Origin: Adlercreutzia muris
Lineage (GTDB): Bacteria; Actinomycetota; Coriobacteriia; Coriobacteriales; Eggerthellaceae
Assembly: GCF_008831045.1 (NCBI RefSeq)
Contig: NZ_WAJS01000011.1
Location: 24,407-88,406, forward strand
DNA: 64,000 nt
Reading direction: 5' to 3'
Under the pieces are notes generated by a model, which searched no databases, was not told where the DNA came from, and saw only the letters and a program-made list of their open reading frames with translations. How positions within the stretch are numbered: position 1 is the first letter of the stretch; the number at the start of each line of letters is the position of its first letter. Made by a program: the position numbers and the translations under genes. This document shows positions 1 through 12,000 of this stretch, in pieces.

Positions 1-3000
1 GGTCGGCGCCCAGGCCCAAATCGTAGGTGAAGCGGGCGCCGTCGTCGGTGGACACGGCGTAGCCGGAGCCGTCCACCACACCGGCCAGGGCCCCGCCGTT
101 GCGGTCGGTGACCGCCTCGGGCAGGGTGAGCGTGGCGGCGTCGCCGGCGGCCACGGCCTTCTCGTAGAGGGCCGCGGCGTTGCGGTCGGCGCTGTTCTGG
201 TTGGCGTTGCCGGAGGCGGGCACGATGGCGTGGTTCGCCCGCGGCGACTCGGCGGTCACCACGTTCAGGAGCACGTCGTACTCGCCCGGGGCGTTCAGGT
301 AGCCGTCGGTGTAGATAAGGTCGGAGTCCACGGTGCAGTCGTCGCCCATACGGTACTTCGCGGCGCCGATGGTGCGCTCCCAGAAGTCGGTGTCGATGAG
401 GCGCACCCGGTAGCCGTAGATGGTCACCGAGGCGGGAATGACCGTGACCTGCACGCTCTCCTCGCCGGTATCGGGATCGGTGAAGGGAGTCTCCACCTTC
501 TGGGCCGGGTTGTAGCGGTGGCTCGGCAGGTCGGAGAACTCGTAGCGGCCGTCGGCGTCAGTGGTGGTGCCGCGGGTGCCGAGGCCCGTGGTCGGGTCGG
601 CGTCGTAGGCATCCCACGCGGCCTGGTCGGCCCAGGTGAGGTCGCGCTCCCACGCGGCGCCGTCGGCCACGGCGAAGGAGCCGTCGGCCTGTTGCACGGC
701 GGTAATGGCCCAGCGCTCCAGAGCCAGGGCGCGATCGGCCTCGCCGGGCTCGCCGGCAGCGCTGCCGTCGGCGGCCGGGCCGTCGTAGATGCCGTCGTTG
801 TCGGTGTCGTTCCAGATAAGGCCGCTGATGGTCTGGCGCGGGGCCTGGGTCTCGCCCACATCGCCGGCCTCCACGGGAACCACGGTCTCGGTGGTCACGT
901 TCGTGTCGGGGTCGGTCACCGTGGCGGTCTCGGGATCCATGATCCAGTCGTACACCTCGGCGCCCGTGCCCATGCCGGCCCCGGCGGGCAGCGCCACGAA
1001 GGCGTTGGCATTGGCGTGGGTGTACTCGCCCGCCTCGTTGGTGGTCGTATCCTGGGCGGCCCAGGCCAGGATGGTCTGGCCCTTGAAGCCGCGGGTGGTG
1101 CGGGTGGCGGCCGTGCCGTCCACGGCGGTGCCCTCGGAGGCCAGGCCGCAGGTGGCGGCGTCCAGGCGGCCGGCGATGACCATGCCGCCGGCGATGCCGG
1201 TGCGCTCGGTCACCGACAGGTCGGCAGCCACGTCGGAGTCGTCGGTCACGGAAGCCGTGCCGTTCACGCGGGACAGCTCGGCCCCGTCGCCGTTGTGGTG
1301 GTAGCGGGTGAGCACCCACTGGTTGTCGGTGCCGTCGGCGGCGTTGCCGGCCGGCTCGCGGTACAGATCGGCCAGCTCGGTGCGGTAGGCGGCCAGGTAG
1401 TACTGGTCGTCGTCGCTCACGAACACCGTGGGCAGGTTCTCGGCCAGCCACTGGCCGTCCTCGTTGGTGGTGGCCGCCAGGGCGCCCTCCACCCCGTTCA
1501 CCCTCGCCAGAGGCGTCTGGGCGGCGGCGTTGCCGTCGTAGATGATGGGCTCCACAGGCTCGCCGTCGGCGCGGGCGCCGTACTTGTTGGAGGTGTAGGT
1601 GTCGGCGCCGAAGAGGCTGTTGCGCACCCAGGCGCCCACGCAGTCGTCGCCGGGGACGAAGTCGGCGGCATCGGCGGCGGCCACGGAGGTGACGGTGCCG
1701 TCGGCGGCCACGAAGTCGGCCTCGGTGTCGGCGATGGCCTCGAAGGCGGTGCTTCCGGCCGGCGCCCAGTACCACTGGGTGAGGTAGACGGTCTGGTCGG
1801 CCAGGCCGCGCTCGCCGTCGTCCTGCACGCCGTTGTAGCCGCAGGACACGTCGTAGGTGCCGTCGGCGTTGTAGATGCCGGTGTCGTCCCACACGCGGCC
1901 CGTGAGGCTCGTGCGCGGGATCTTCACGAGGCCCGCGTGGCCGCCGCGCTGGGCGAACAGCGGGCGCGGCACGTCGTAGCGCACCCCGTTGTAGATCTGC
2001 TCGTACTGGTAGCTGGCCGCATCGCGCTCGGTGCCGGCGTCGTTGTAGCGGTTGCCGTCGGCGCCGCGGGCGGCCACGATCACATAGCCGTCGGTGCGCC
2101 AGAAGCTGGCGTTGTTCTTGTTCTCGTCGGCCTCGTCGCGGTCGTCCTTGTTGTAATTGTCCTCGGTGTTCTTGTCGTACTCGTCGAAGGTGCCCTCGCC
2201 CATCCAGGAGTTGTCGAAGTACTCGTCGACGATCTGGATGACGCGGTCGCCCGCCGGATCGGGGCGCAGGGCGTCGGAGTCGGAGCCCTCCAGGCCGGGC
2301 ACGGTGATGGCGGACATATCGCCCAGGGTCTTGTCGCCCACGTTCACGCCCACGTGCGGCGTGGTCAGGCTGAAGTCGGGGGCCACCTCGGCCAGGGTGA
2401 TGCGGTAGGAGGCCAGGTACAGCTTGTCCAGGGCCACCTCGTTGGCCTCCAGGGCGCCGGTCAGGTCGGTGTCGTTGGGCTGGAGCACGTACAGGTCGTT
2501 GGCGGCCGGCGTGCCCGGGGTGTTCTCGTCGCCCTCGGTGGCGGCGGTGAAGCTGCCGCCCAGGTACACGAAGCTCGGGAGCTGCTCGAAGGCATAGGCC
2601 CCGGCCGCGGCGTCGGTCACGGAGTCGGGACGGGAGAAGCTCGTGCGCACATCGGCCACGTCGATGGTCGAGGCGCCGGCCTCGGCAACCTCGGCGTCGT
2701 AGGCGGCCTGCTTCTCGGCGGCGGTCTTCACGTGGACCCACGCGGCCTTCACGGTCTCGTTCGGGGTCTTGTCGGGGTTGCGGGTGATGACGTTGTCGAT
2801 GCGGTCCACGGTGAAGTTCTCGGGGTCGGCGGCCAGGGCCTCGATGAGGGCCGCATCGTCCACGTAGAACCACTGGGTGATGGACAGCTTCTGGCCGGGC
2901 ACCGGCTCCTCGCCGACGTTCAGGATGCCGTCGAAGTTGTGGTCGCGCCACACCTTGCCGGTGATGGCGGTGTAGCCGTACTCGCCGAAGCCGGCGTGCA

Positions 3001-6000
3001 TGCGGGTCTCGTCGCGGCCACAGGACCAGTCGTAGATGACGGTCTGGTCGGCCGGCTGGCCGTTCTCGTCGCGGGCGGCCACCTCGGCGCCGGCGGCAGA
3101 GCCGGCGGCCTCAGCCCCGCGGGTCTCGTTCACGTAGTACTGGGGCTGGGTGCCGCGGGACGTGGCGGCGGCCGCATCGGCGCGGGCGCCGGAGGCGGCG
3201 TCGCGGGTGGGCTCGCCGTCGCCGGCGGTCGGCTGGGCCTCGGCCTGGCGGGCCAGGACGATCTTGCCGTCGAGCGCGGCCTTCACCGTGGCTCCGGCGT
3301 CGTCGGTCACCTGAACGGTCAGCTCGTTCATGCGCACGGGATAGTTGCCGTCGGTGTAGTCGGCGAAGTTCTGCTCATGGGAGCCCTTGGCCGCCAGCGC
3401 GCTCACGGCCTTGGAGTTCATGGCGTCGTCGGCATCGTCGGTCTGCAGCAGCGTAGCGGGCAGGCCCGGGATGGCCTCGGCGTTAGTGGTATCCACCGCG
3501 CCTCCCAGCACCTCCACGGTGTAGCCGGCCAGGTACTCGCCGGCGGGCACGGCCAGGTTGCTCGGGTCCACGACCACGGGCTGTTCGTCCTCGTCCTCCG
3601 GCTCGCTCATGATGTCGCCGTGGCGGGCGGCCACGAAGCGGGTGGGCAGGCGATCGAACAGGTAGTCGCCGGCCACGGTGAGGGTGCTGCCGTCGTCGGC
3701 GGTGCTGTCGCCGTCGGTGAGCACGGTGACGCCCACGCCCTCCAGGTAGGTGGCGTTCGGGATGATGGTGGTGAGCCCCTCGGCGTAGGCCTCGTCGGTC
3801 GTGGTATCCACCACGGACACGTCCTCGGTGGAGCCGTCGGGACGGGTAACCGTCTCGGTGCGGTAGGTCACCGATCCCTCGGCCACGGTGTAGCCGTCGT
3901 TGCCGAAGTTCCCGTTCAGGATCCACTCGTTGGCGGTCACGGCCTCGGCGGTCACGCCGTCGGCCAGGGTGGTCTGGTCTTCGTCGACGAAGGCATCGGC
4001 CTCGTCGATGACCTCGCCGGCGGCGTTCTTGTACACCGTGCGGGTCACGGGGGCCCAGTACCACTGCTTCAGGATGACGCGCTTGCCGGCCAGGCCCAAA
4101 TCGCCGGTCGGAGCGGTGCCGCCCTCGCCGTCGCCCTCGCCGTCGGCCTCGGCGTCCGCAAGGGGCGCCTCGGCAGCGGGCAGGGCGTTCATCTGGCGGG
4201 TGCGGGCCAGGGTGCCGTCGTAGTCGGCGTCGTGGAACACCCGGCCGCCGATCTTCTGCTGCACGGGCACGCGCAGGCCGGCGTCGTTGCCGGCGCGGTC
4301 GGCGCCGCGGGCCAGGTCGAAGGCGAGCACGGGACGGAACTTGCCCGCGCCATCGTCGGCCGCAGCGGCCTCAGCGGCCGTCGCGGCGCCGCCGGCTGCG
4401 GCCGCGGCGGCGTTGGTGGTGTACACCCACTCCACCGGGTCGCCGTCGTAGCGGTCGTTATCGCCGTAGCGGTCATGGCTGTTCTGGTTCGGGTTGTCGG
4501 GGTTCAGGGCGCGGCGCAGGTTCACCGACGGCGAATCGCCGGCCTTCACGTCCAGCAGCACGGTGTACTCGGACGAATCGCCCTCGGCGGCGGTGCCGCT
4601 CATGAGGTAGCCGTCGGCGTGGACCAGGTCGGAGTCGGCCTTCCAGTCCTCGGCATCGGCGGCGTAGGAGGAACCCTGGAGGTACTTGGCCGTGCCCCAG
4701 TAGCGGTTCCACCAGTCGGCCTCGGTCAGGCGCACCCGGTAGCCGAACACCACGAGCTTGGGCTCGGCGCCCTCGGTGCCGTCGGCCACGGCCACGCCGT
4801 CCTTGAACGGCAACCAGCCCTGGGTCTTCAAGTTGGTGAACTCGTAGGAGCCGTCGGCCAGGGTGATGGCGTTGTGGGTGCCGTCCACCTCGGACTTCAC
4901 GGGCACGGGAATGCCGTACTCGTTCAGCACCAGGGTCACCGGCGCGTACTCGGCGGGCTTGGTCTCGTCGCCGTTCTCGTCCACCTCGGCATCGGCCACG
5001 CAGGCGAAGGCCTCAACCTCGGTCACCTTATCGGTGAACAGGGCGGCCAGCTCGGCCTCGTCGTAGGCCTCGTAGGTGCCGGCGGTCTCCTTGTAGTAGG
5101 TCTCCACCTCCATCTTCGGGCAGATGACGCCGTTGGCGTACTGCATGAGCAGCACCTTCTCGTAGACGCCCTTCACGCCCACGGCCGGGGCCACCACCTG
5201 GCGGTACACCTCGGCGGTGGTCATGGGGGCCGGGAAGAGGGCCGCCAGGTCGGCCTCGCTGTAGGCAGCGTAGCTCACGGTGCCGTCGGTGGGATCGGTC
5301 ACCTCGCGGTACCAGGTCTCGTCCTCCCCTTCCTCGGGAGCCTCCCAGGCGCCGTAGTGGTTGTCGCCGGCCAGGCCCTGGGTGCGGTCGGCCTCGTAGG
5401 CGGCCTGCTCCGCAGCGGTGGACCAGGTGGGATCGGCGTGCCAGCCGTTACCGGCCACCGAGGCCTCGTCGGTGCCGAGGTCCTCGGCCAAGGTGTAGAA
5501 GCGCTCCAGGGTCAGCTGGGCGCCCTTCACCGGGGCGTCGGCGGCCTCATCGCCCTCGCCGGCGTTCACGGTGCCGTTGATACCGTCGTTGTCGGCGTCG
5601 TTGAATACCACGCCGGTGATCTTCTGCGTGGGCGGCTTGATCTCGCCGGCGTCGCCGCCGCGTACCATCTTCTTGGGCAGGCCCGTGGCCGGGTCGATGA
5701 CATCGGTGCCGTCGTCGTTCTTCAGGGTGCGGTAGGTCAGCCAGTCGTAGGTGAGGTAGCGGTCGGTGGGAACGAGCACCTTCGTGCCGTCGGCCATGAC
5801 GTAGGCGTCGTCACCCGGGGTGTCGTCGACGGTCTTGTTGACGACGTCGGCCAGGGGCACGGTCACCTTGGAGGCCTGCAGGTCGCGAGCGGCCGTATCC
5901 GGGTCGATGTTGGAGTGCTTCACGCTCTCGGCCTCGCCGGCCAGGATGATGTGGCCGGAATGGGACCGCACGCCGGCGTGGGCGCCGCCGTCCAGGGTCA

Positions 6001-9000
6001 GCACCTCGTCCTGGGCCGTGATGGCGATGCCGCCGTTCTTGCCCAGGGTGCCCTCGGCGTCGGAATCCACATCGTAGGCCGCGGTCGGGTCGGAGCCGTC
6101 GGCACCGGGCAGGGTCTTGTGGTAGCGGGTGAACAGCCACTGCTCGTCGTCGGCCGTGACGGTCTGGTCGCCGGTGGTGAACAGGCGCTTGCCCACCTCC
6201 ACGCGGTAGCTGGCCAGGTAGTGGCCGCCGTCGGGGGCGGTGTAGGCCGCGGGCAGGTTGTCGAAGGTGTACACGCCGCGGGTGCTCTCGTCCACGCGGT
6301 CCACCTCCACGTCCACGGCATCGTCGCCGGTGCCCTCGGTGACGGCCTCGGTGTAGTGGCGCGCGTCGGCCGTCTTCACGGCGATGACGCCGCGGGCGCC
6401 CTCCACGTTCCACGCATCGGTGGAGCGGGGGTTCACCTGGTCCTCCTCGGCCGGCAGGCCGGTGACCGGATCGGTGGCCTGCTCGCCGGTGACCGGATCG
6501 ATGACCGGCACCTTCACGGTGTGGCTCGTCATCTTGTCGGTGCCGAAGGCGAGGTTGCGCACCCAGAAGCCAGATCCGTCGGAGGCGGGCTCGAAGTCGC
6601 CAGCCTCGAGGGCCTCGGCGGGCACGCCGGCCTCCTCGGCCAGCTCCGCCACGCGGGCGGCGTCCTCCTCGGAGAGCGTATCCTTGGCGGCCAGCTCAGC
6701 CAGCTCGGCGTTCACCGTGAAGCGGAAGGCATCGGCGGCGCCGTCGGCGGCCTGGTTGCCGTTCAGATCGGCGTAGGGCAGGTAGTACCACTGGGTCAGG
6801 TACACGGCCTGGTCGGCCAGGCCCGGCTCCCCGTCGTCCTGGATGCCGTTGTAGGCACGTTCGCGGGCCGCGGCGTCGTGGGCGTTCTCGTCGGTCTCGT
6901 AGAACGAGTCGTCCCACACCTTGCCGGAGATGCTGGAGCGCGGCACCATGACCAGGCCGGCGTCCCAGTTGTACAGACGGGCCGCGTCGCCCAGGTCGTA
7001 GACGGTGTTCACGTCGCCGAAGAGCATCTTGCCGTTGCCGTAGTCCTCCTCGGACTCGTACTCCAGCTTCTCGGCCAGGTAGGTCTTGTACTTGCCCTTG
7101 TAGGTGGCGTACTCGTCGTTCAGGGTGTTGTAGATGGCCAGGGCCTCCTCGTAGCGGGCGGTCTTGGCGTCAAAGTCGGCCTTGAGGTGGTCGTAGATGG
7201 CCTTGTAGCCGGGGAACTCCTCCTTGGAAAGCGTGTCGGTGGTCACCGTGGTGCCCTTGTCGCACAGGCCGTAGAGGTAGGTGTCGTCGCCCTCGTAGGC
7301 GGCGCAGTACACGAGCCACTCGTCCTGCTCGGTCTCGCCCTGGATGACGATGCCGTGCTTGTTATAGGGCTGGGTGAACACGTTGGTGGCCTCGGTGTTC
7401 ACCTTGTAGGTGATGAGCTCGCCGTTGGCGTCGGCATAGACGAAGCCGAGGGTCTTGCTCCACGTGGTGAGGAAGTTGTTCCAATCGGTGGACCAGGCCT
7501 TGTCGGCGGCCTCCCGGGCGCGCTTGCGCTCGTCGTCGGTCGGGTTGTTCGGGTCCACCACCTTGATGGCGTCGTAGAAGTTCTCCTCGTTGTACTTCTC
7601 GTTGGCGCGGGAGAGCTCCTCGGGCGTGGGCGGCGTCTTCGGGGCGACCGGGATCTCCTTCTTCAGATCCTGGGCGGCCTTCCACAGGTTGTTCAGGGCC
7701 TCCTCCACGGCCTCGGTGGACTCGTAGCGGTTCACGGCCTTGCCGCCCAGGGTGAGCAGGGGCAGGTACAGGCCCGTGGCGATGCCGTCCTCGTCGATCT
7801 TCTCCTGGCCGTAGACCTTGTTGTCGGAGCTCTCCAGGCCGTTGTCGGCCCAGGTGACGCCGAGCACGTTTATGGCCGCGTCGCGCGGGCCGGCCACGAT
7901 GAGGTTCACCGGGGAGCCCTCGTGCTTCAGCAGGCCGGCGACGGGCACCTGGCCGATCACCGTGCCCGGCGGCGCGCTGCCCGTGAGCTCGGTCTTGAAG
8001 ATGACGCGGCCCACGGAAAGACCGTCGGCCTCGATGGCCGCCGTGGCCTGGGCGAAGCTCTTGCCCGTCACGTAGTCGCCAGTGGCGATGGTGGGGGCCA
8101 CGCGCTCGGTCTCCTGGCCGTTCTCGTCGTAGGTCACCTTGTCGCCGTCGCGCAGCATGGAGCTCTGGTACAGCGGCAGCACCGGACGCAGGGCCTCCAG
8201 ATCGCGCTTGACCTTGTGGGCCACGGTGTTGGTCTCCACCTCGCCATCCTCGGTACCGCCGATGACGGCATGGTGCACCACGGTCTTCACAGTGCGGAAG
8301 CGGTAGGTGGCCGTCACGGTCACGGACTCGCCCGGGGCCAGCTTGATGCGGCCGGTGTAGGCGCCGGAGCCGTCCACGTCGTCAGTGCCGAAGCGCACCA
8401 CGGGGTTGCCCTCGGCATCGGTGGCGTTCATGTTCACGGGCACGCCGGCCTTGTCGCAGGCAGCGTCCACGCAGACCACGTCGGTCGCGGCCGTGAGGCC
8501 CTTGCCCGTCGGGTAGGGATCGGTGATGGTAATCTGCTGGGTGGCGTCGGTCTCGTTGCGGTACACCGTGGTGTAGGTGACCTCCACCGGGGTGTTCTCG
8601 TTCAGCTCAGCAAACGGCGCCAGCTCCGGCGAGTCGGCCAGGGGCGCGCCGGTCACGCGGTCGATGAGCGTGCCGGTGGCGGAGTGCTGGCCGATGGAGG
8701 CGAGCACGATGTAGCCGTCGGCGAAGGAGCCGGGCTCCGGCGTCCAGCCCTCGTCCCGCTGCTCGTTCAGGTAGTAGGTCAGGGTCGTGGCGTCCTCGGA
8801 GTTGGTGCCATCGGCGCTCTGGGTGCCGTTGAAGCCCTCGCCGGGCTCCTCCGCCTCGCCGTCGCCCTCATCCACGGAGCCGGGGGCGAAGGGCGCGTCG
8901 GCCACGGCCACGTAGATGTCGTCGCCGGCGGCGTTGCCGTTGGCCACCTTCACGTAGCGGGTCACGGCCGGGTCGGTGCCGGCGGGCATGGGCTCGAAGA

Positions 9001-12000
9001 CCGAGCCGTTCTTGATGTAGTAGGCGGTGCCGTCGGTGTAGCCGGAGGCCACGTCGTTGGCCTGACGCAGCACGCCAGTGGCCACGGGCTTGGTCATGAG
9101 GTCGGAGTCGGAGTCCACCGACTGGCCGAGGTTGCCCGTGTTGTCGGTCATGAAGGCGTTGCGCACGGTGATGGCGTAGTCCTCATCGAGCGCGTTCAGA
9201 TCCTCCTGATCGATGCGCAGGCGGTAGCCGGCCAGACGCTTGGTCTTGTAGTCGTTGTCCAGGTTGCGGGTGTCGCGCGGGTCAACCACGTAGGAGGACA
9301 CGTCGCGGAACAGGTAGGTGCCCGCCGCGGCCGCGTCGCCCGTGTAGGCCTCGCGCAGCTCATCGCCGGGGTACAGCTGCCAGCGGAACTCGCCCTCATC
9401 GGTCATGGTCCACTCCATGACCGGGGTCTTCTCGCCGGTGTCGGGGTCGATCACCGGCACGCCGGCGGCGTTGGTCTTCCACAGCGGGTTGCCGTTGGAA
9501 TCCTTCTTCTGGACGTACTCCATGCGGGTCTCGGTCGGGCCGTAGTACCAGGTTTCCAGCTTCACCTTCACGCCGCCGTTATCGCGGCCCTGGCCCACGC
9601 CCTCCTCGTCGGCCTGCTGCACGCCGTCGTAGTTGGCATCGCTCCACACGTTGTTGCCCAAATAGCCCTTGGTGCCGTCCACGTAGCCCAAAGCCAGCTT
9701 GTCCTGGCGCTCGTAGCCGAGCCACTTGTTGGCGGGATCCTGGTAGATCACCTTGCCGTCCGCGTCCAGCGGCAGGGCGGCCGTGAGCGGGTAGGTGCGG
9801 GCGGAGCCGGACACGTAGCGCAGGTCGTTGTCGGCCACGAGCACGTCGGAGTCGTGGTAGTAGAAGCCGTCGCGCTGGTAGGCCGTCGCATCGTTGCTCC
9901 AGGTGTTCAGCGTGGGCTTGATGAGGCGGTTGGCCACGGTCTCGGAGGTCTTGATGATGTAGGTCTTGCCGGCCTTCAGGCGGAAGCGGAAGAAGCCGGT
10001 GTCGTCGGTCACGATGGTGGCGGCGTTGCCGTCGGCATCGGTGGCCAGAGTGGACGAGATGGACCCCTTCGCCTTGTCGTACTCGTAGACGTTCACGCGG
10101 ATGCCCTCGAGGCGGCGCTCGGGCTTGGCATCGGCTCCGGCCATCTGCTCTTCAGTGGTGCCGGTGCCCACGCCCACGGAATCCAGCAGGGAGTTGATCT
10201 GGATGTCCTCCTCCGGCGTGCCGTCGGCCAGGATATCGTCGCGGTAGGTGACGCCCTCGAAGGTGATGCCCTGGGCGATGCCGAGCTTCATGGAGGTGGC
10301 CTTCTTGTCGTAGGCCTCGTGCACGGCCTTGTCGTAAGCGTCGGTGCCGGCGTTGGCCTGATCGTAGGCCACGGGCTCCACCTCGATGGTGGAGGTGGTC
10401 ACCACAAGCGCCGCGTCCACGCCGTTGGCATGGTCGGCCTCGATGCGCTCCACGGTGAGGTCCTTGTCCTCGGCGTTGGCGTAGATGTCCGTCTCGCCGA
10501 TGGACTTCTGGGTGGGTGAGAAGTTGTAGTACTCCTCGGGGAAGGTGTAGCGCAGGCGGTACTTGCCCGGCTCCAGGTTACTGAACACGTAGTAGCCCGG
10601 GTTGCCGTAGTAGTCGGTCTCGGTGTAGTAGACGCAGGGCGCGCCCGAGTCGGCGGAGATGTAGTTGCCCCAGGCGTCGAACTCCGGCTTGCCGGTGCGC
10701 TCGTCGCAGCGGACCCAGCGGTCCTGGCGGCCGGTCTTGTCGTTGTTCACGAGCACCGACACCTCGCCGTCGCGGTTGACAGGGTTGCCGTACTCGTTCA
10801 GGAGCTCCACCTTGACGTCGTTGATGCCCGGGTCTTCCTTCTCCAGGTCGTAGTCCAGATCCTTCAGGCGGCTCTGGTCGCGGTCGTTGGCATCCTTGTA
10901 GGTGGTGTTGTCGAAGCGCTTGAGCATCTGCTTCTCGTAGTACACCGGGTTGCCGTCCTTGTCGACCACCTGGTTGCCGTCGCGGTCGATGGCCGGCTCG
11001 CGCACGGTCTCGTACTCGGGCTTGCCGGTAACCGGGTCCACCACCACGCCGCGCAGCAGCTTGCGGCCGTTGAGCGAGGTCTGGTAGGCGGAATTCAGCA
11101 CGTTGCCGTCGGCATCCTTCTCCGCCTCCTTGCCGTTCATATCCAGCACGTCGTCCTCGGGGGTGCCGGACCAGTCGGAGTCGAGCCACACGTAGTCGCC
11201 GATGTAGCCGCGGTTGTCCGGGGCGTCCACGAAGGTACCGGCGCGCACGTCCTCCACGTGGTAGGCGCCGGAGATGTCGCCGGAGTCGTTGATGTTCACG
11301 CGGCAGTAGAAGGTGTTCCACTGCACGGCGGAGCGCAGCTCGGCGGCGCGGGCACGACGCTTGTTGTAGAGGGCCTTCTCGGCCTCGGTGTACTTGTCGT
11401 ACTCCTCCTGCTTCACCTCGGCCTGCATGTCAACGGCCGGGTCGCCCGTCTTGGTGCCCAGGAACTTGGGCAGGTTCAGCGGGGCCTTCAGGTCGTAGAC
11501 GAGGCGCAGGTAGCCCTTGCGCGGGATGAAGGTGTCGATCTTCGGCTGGGCCCAGATGGCTACCAGGCCCCGGGTCAGCTCCTCCTTCTCCTCGGGGTAC
11601 TCCTCCACGTACTCCTTCAGGTCGGCCAGCTTCACGAGCTTGTAGCGGCGCTTCATGGTGTCGGCGTCGGTGATGAGGTTGCCGGTCACTTCGTCGTACT
11701 CGCCGAGGCGCACCTTCTCGAACTCGTAGTAGGAGCTGTCAGTCCACTGCTCCAGGTCGTCGGGGTCCTTGCCGTCCTCGAAGGAGCCGTAGTTCGGCCC
11801 GTAGACGACCTTGTCGCCGTACATGTACATCCAGAACAGGTCGGAGGGATCGGCTAGGCTGATGCGGCCCGTGGCCGGATCCTCCTCGTAGGGGCCGACC
11901 CAGATGTCCATGTCCACGCCGTCGGTGAGGGTGATGCCGTCGGCGGGCATGGTGGAGTCGGCGGCGGAGAACCGCTTCACCTTGATGGAGTCCAGGTCCT

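Noticed and set aside
558..2951. 797-codon minus-strand ORF rich in Arg, Gly and His, and others like it (28320-30002, 36903-38048)
   Set aside because: Frame-shifted shadows of the giant gene; the frame with SdrD_B-like and module motifs is the coding one.
230..10519. 3,429-codon plus-strand ORF (and similar ones at 12827-23062, 23504-33742, 33743-40465, 45575-51751)
   Set aside because: Exactly antisense and codon-aligned to the giant minus-strand gene. The translation is a monotonous Gly/Val/His/Ala mix without domains, as expected from reverse-complemented Asp/Thr/Ala/Tyr codons.
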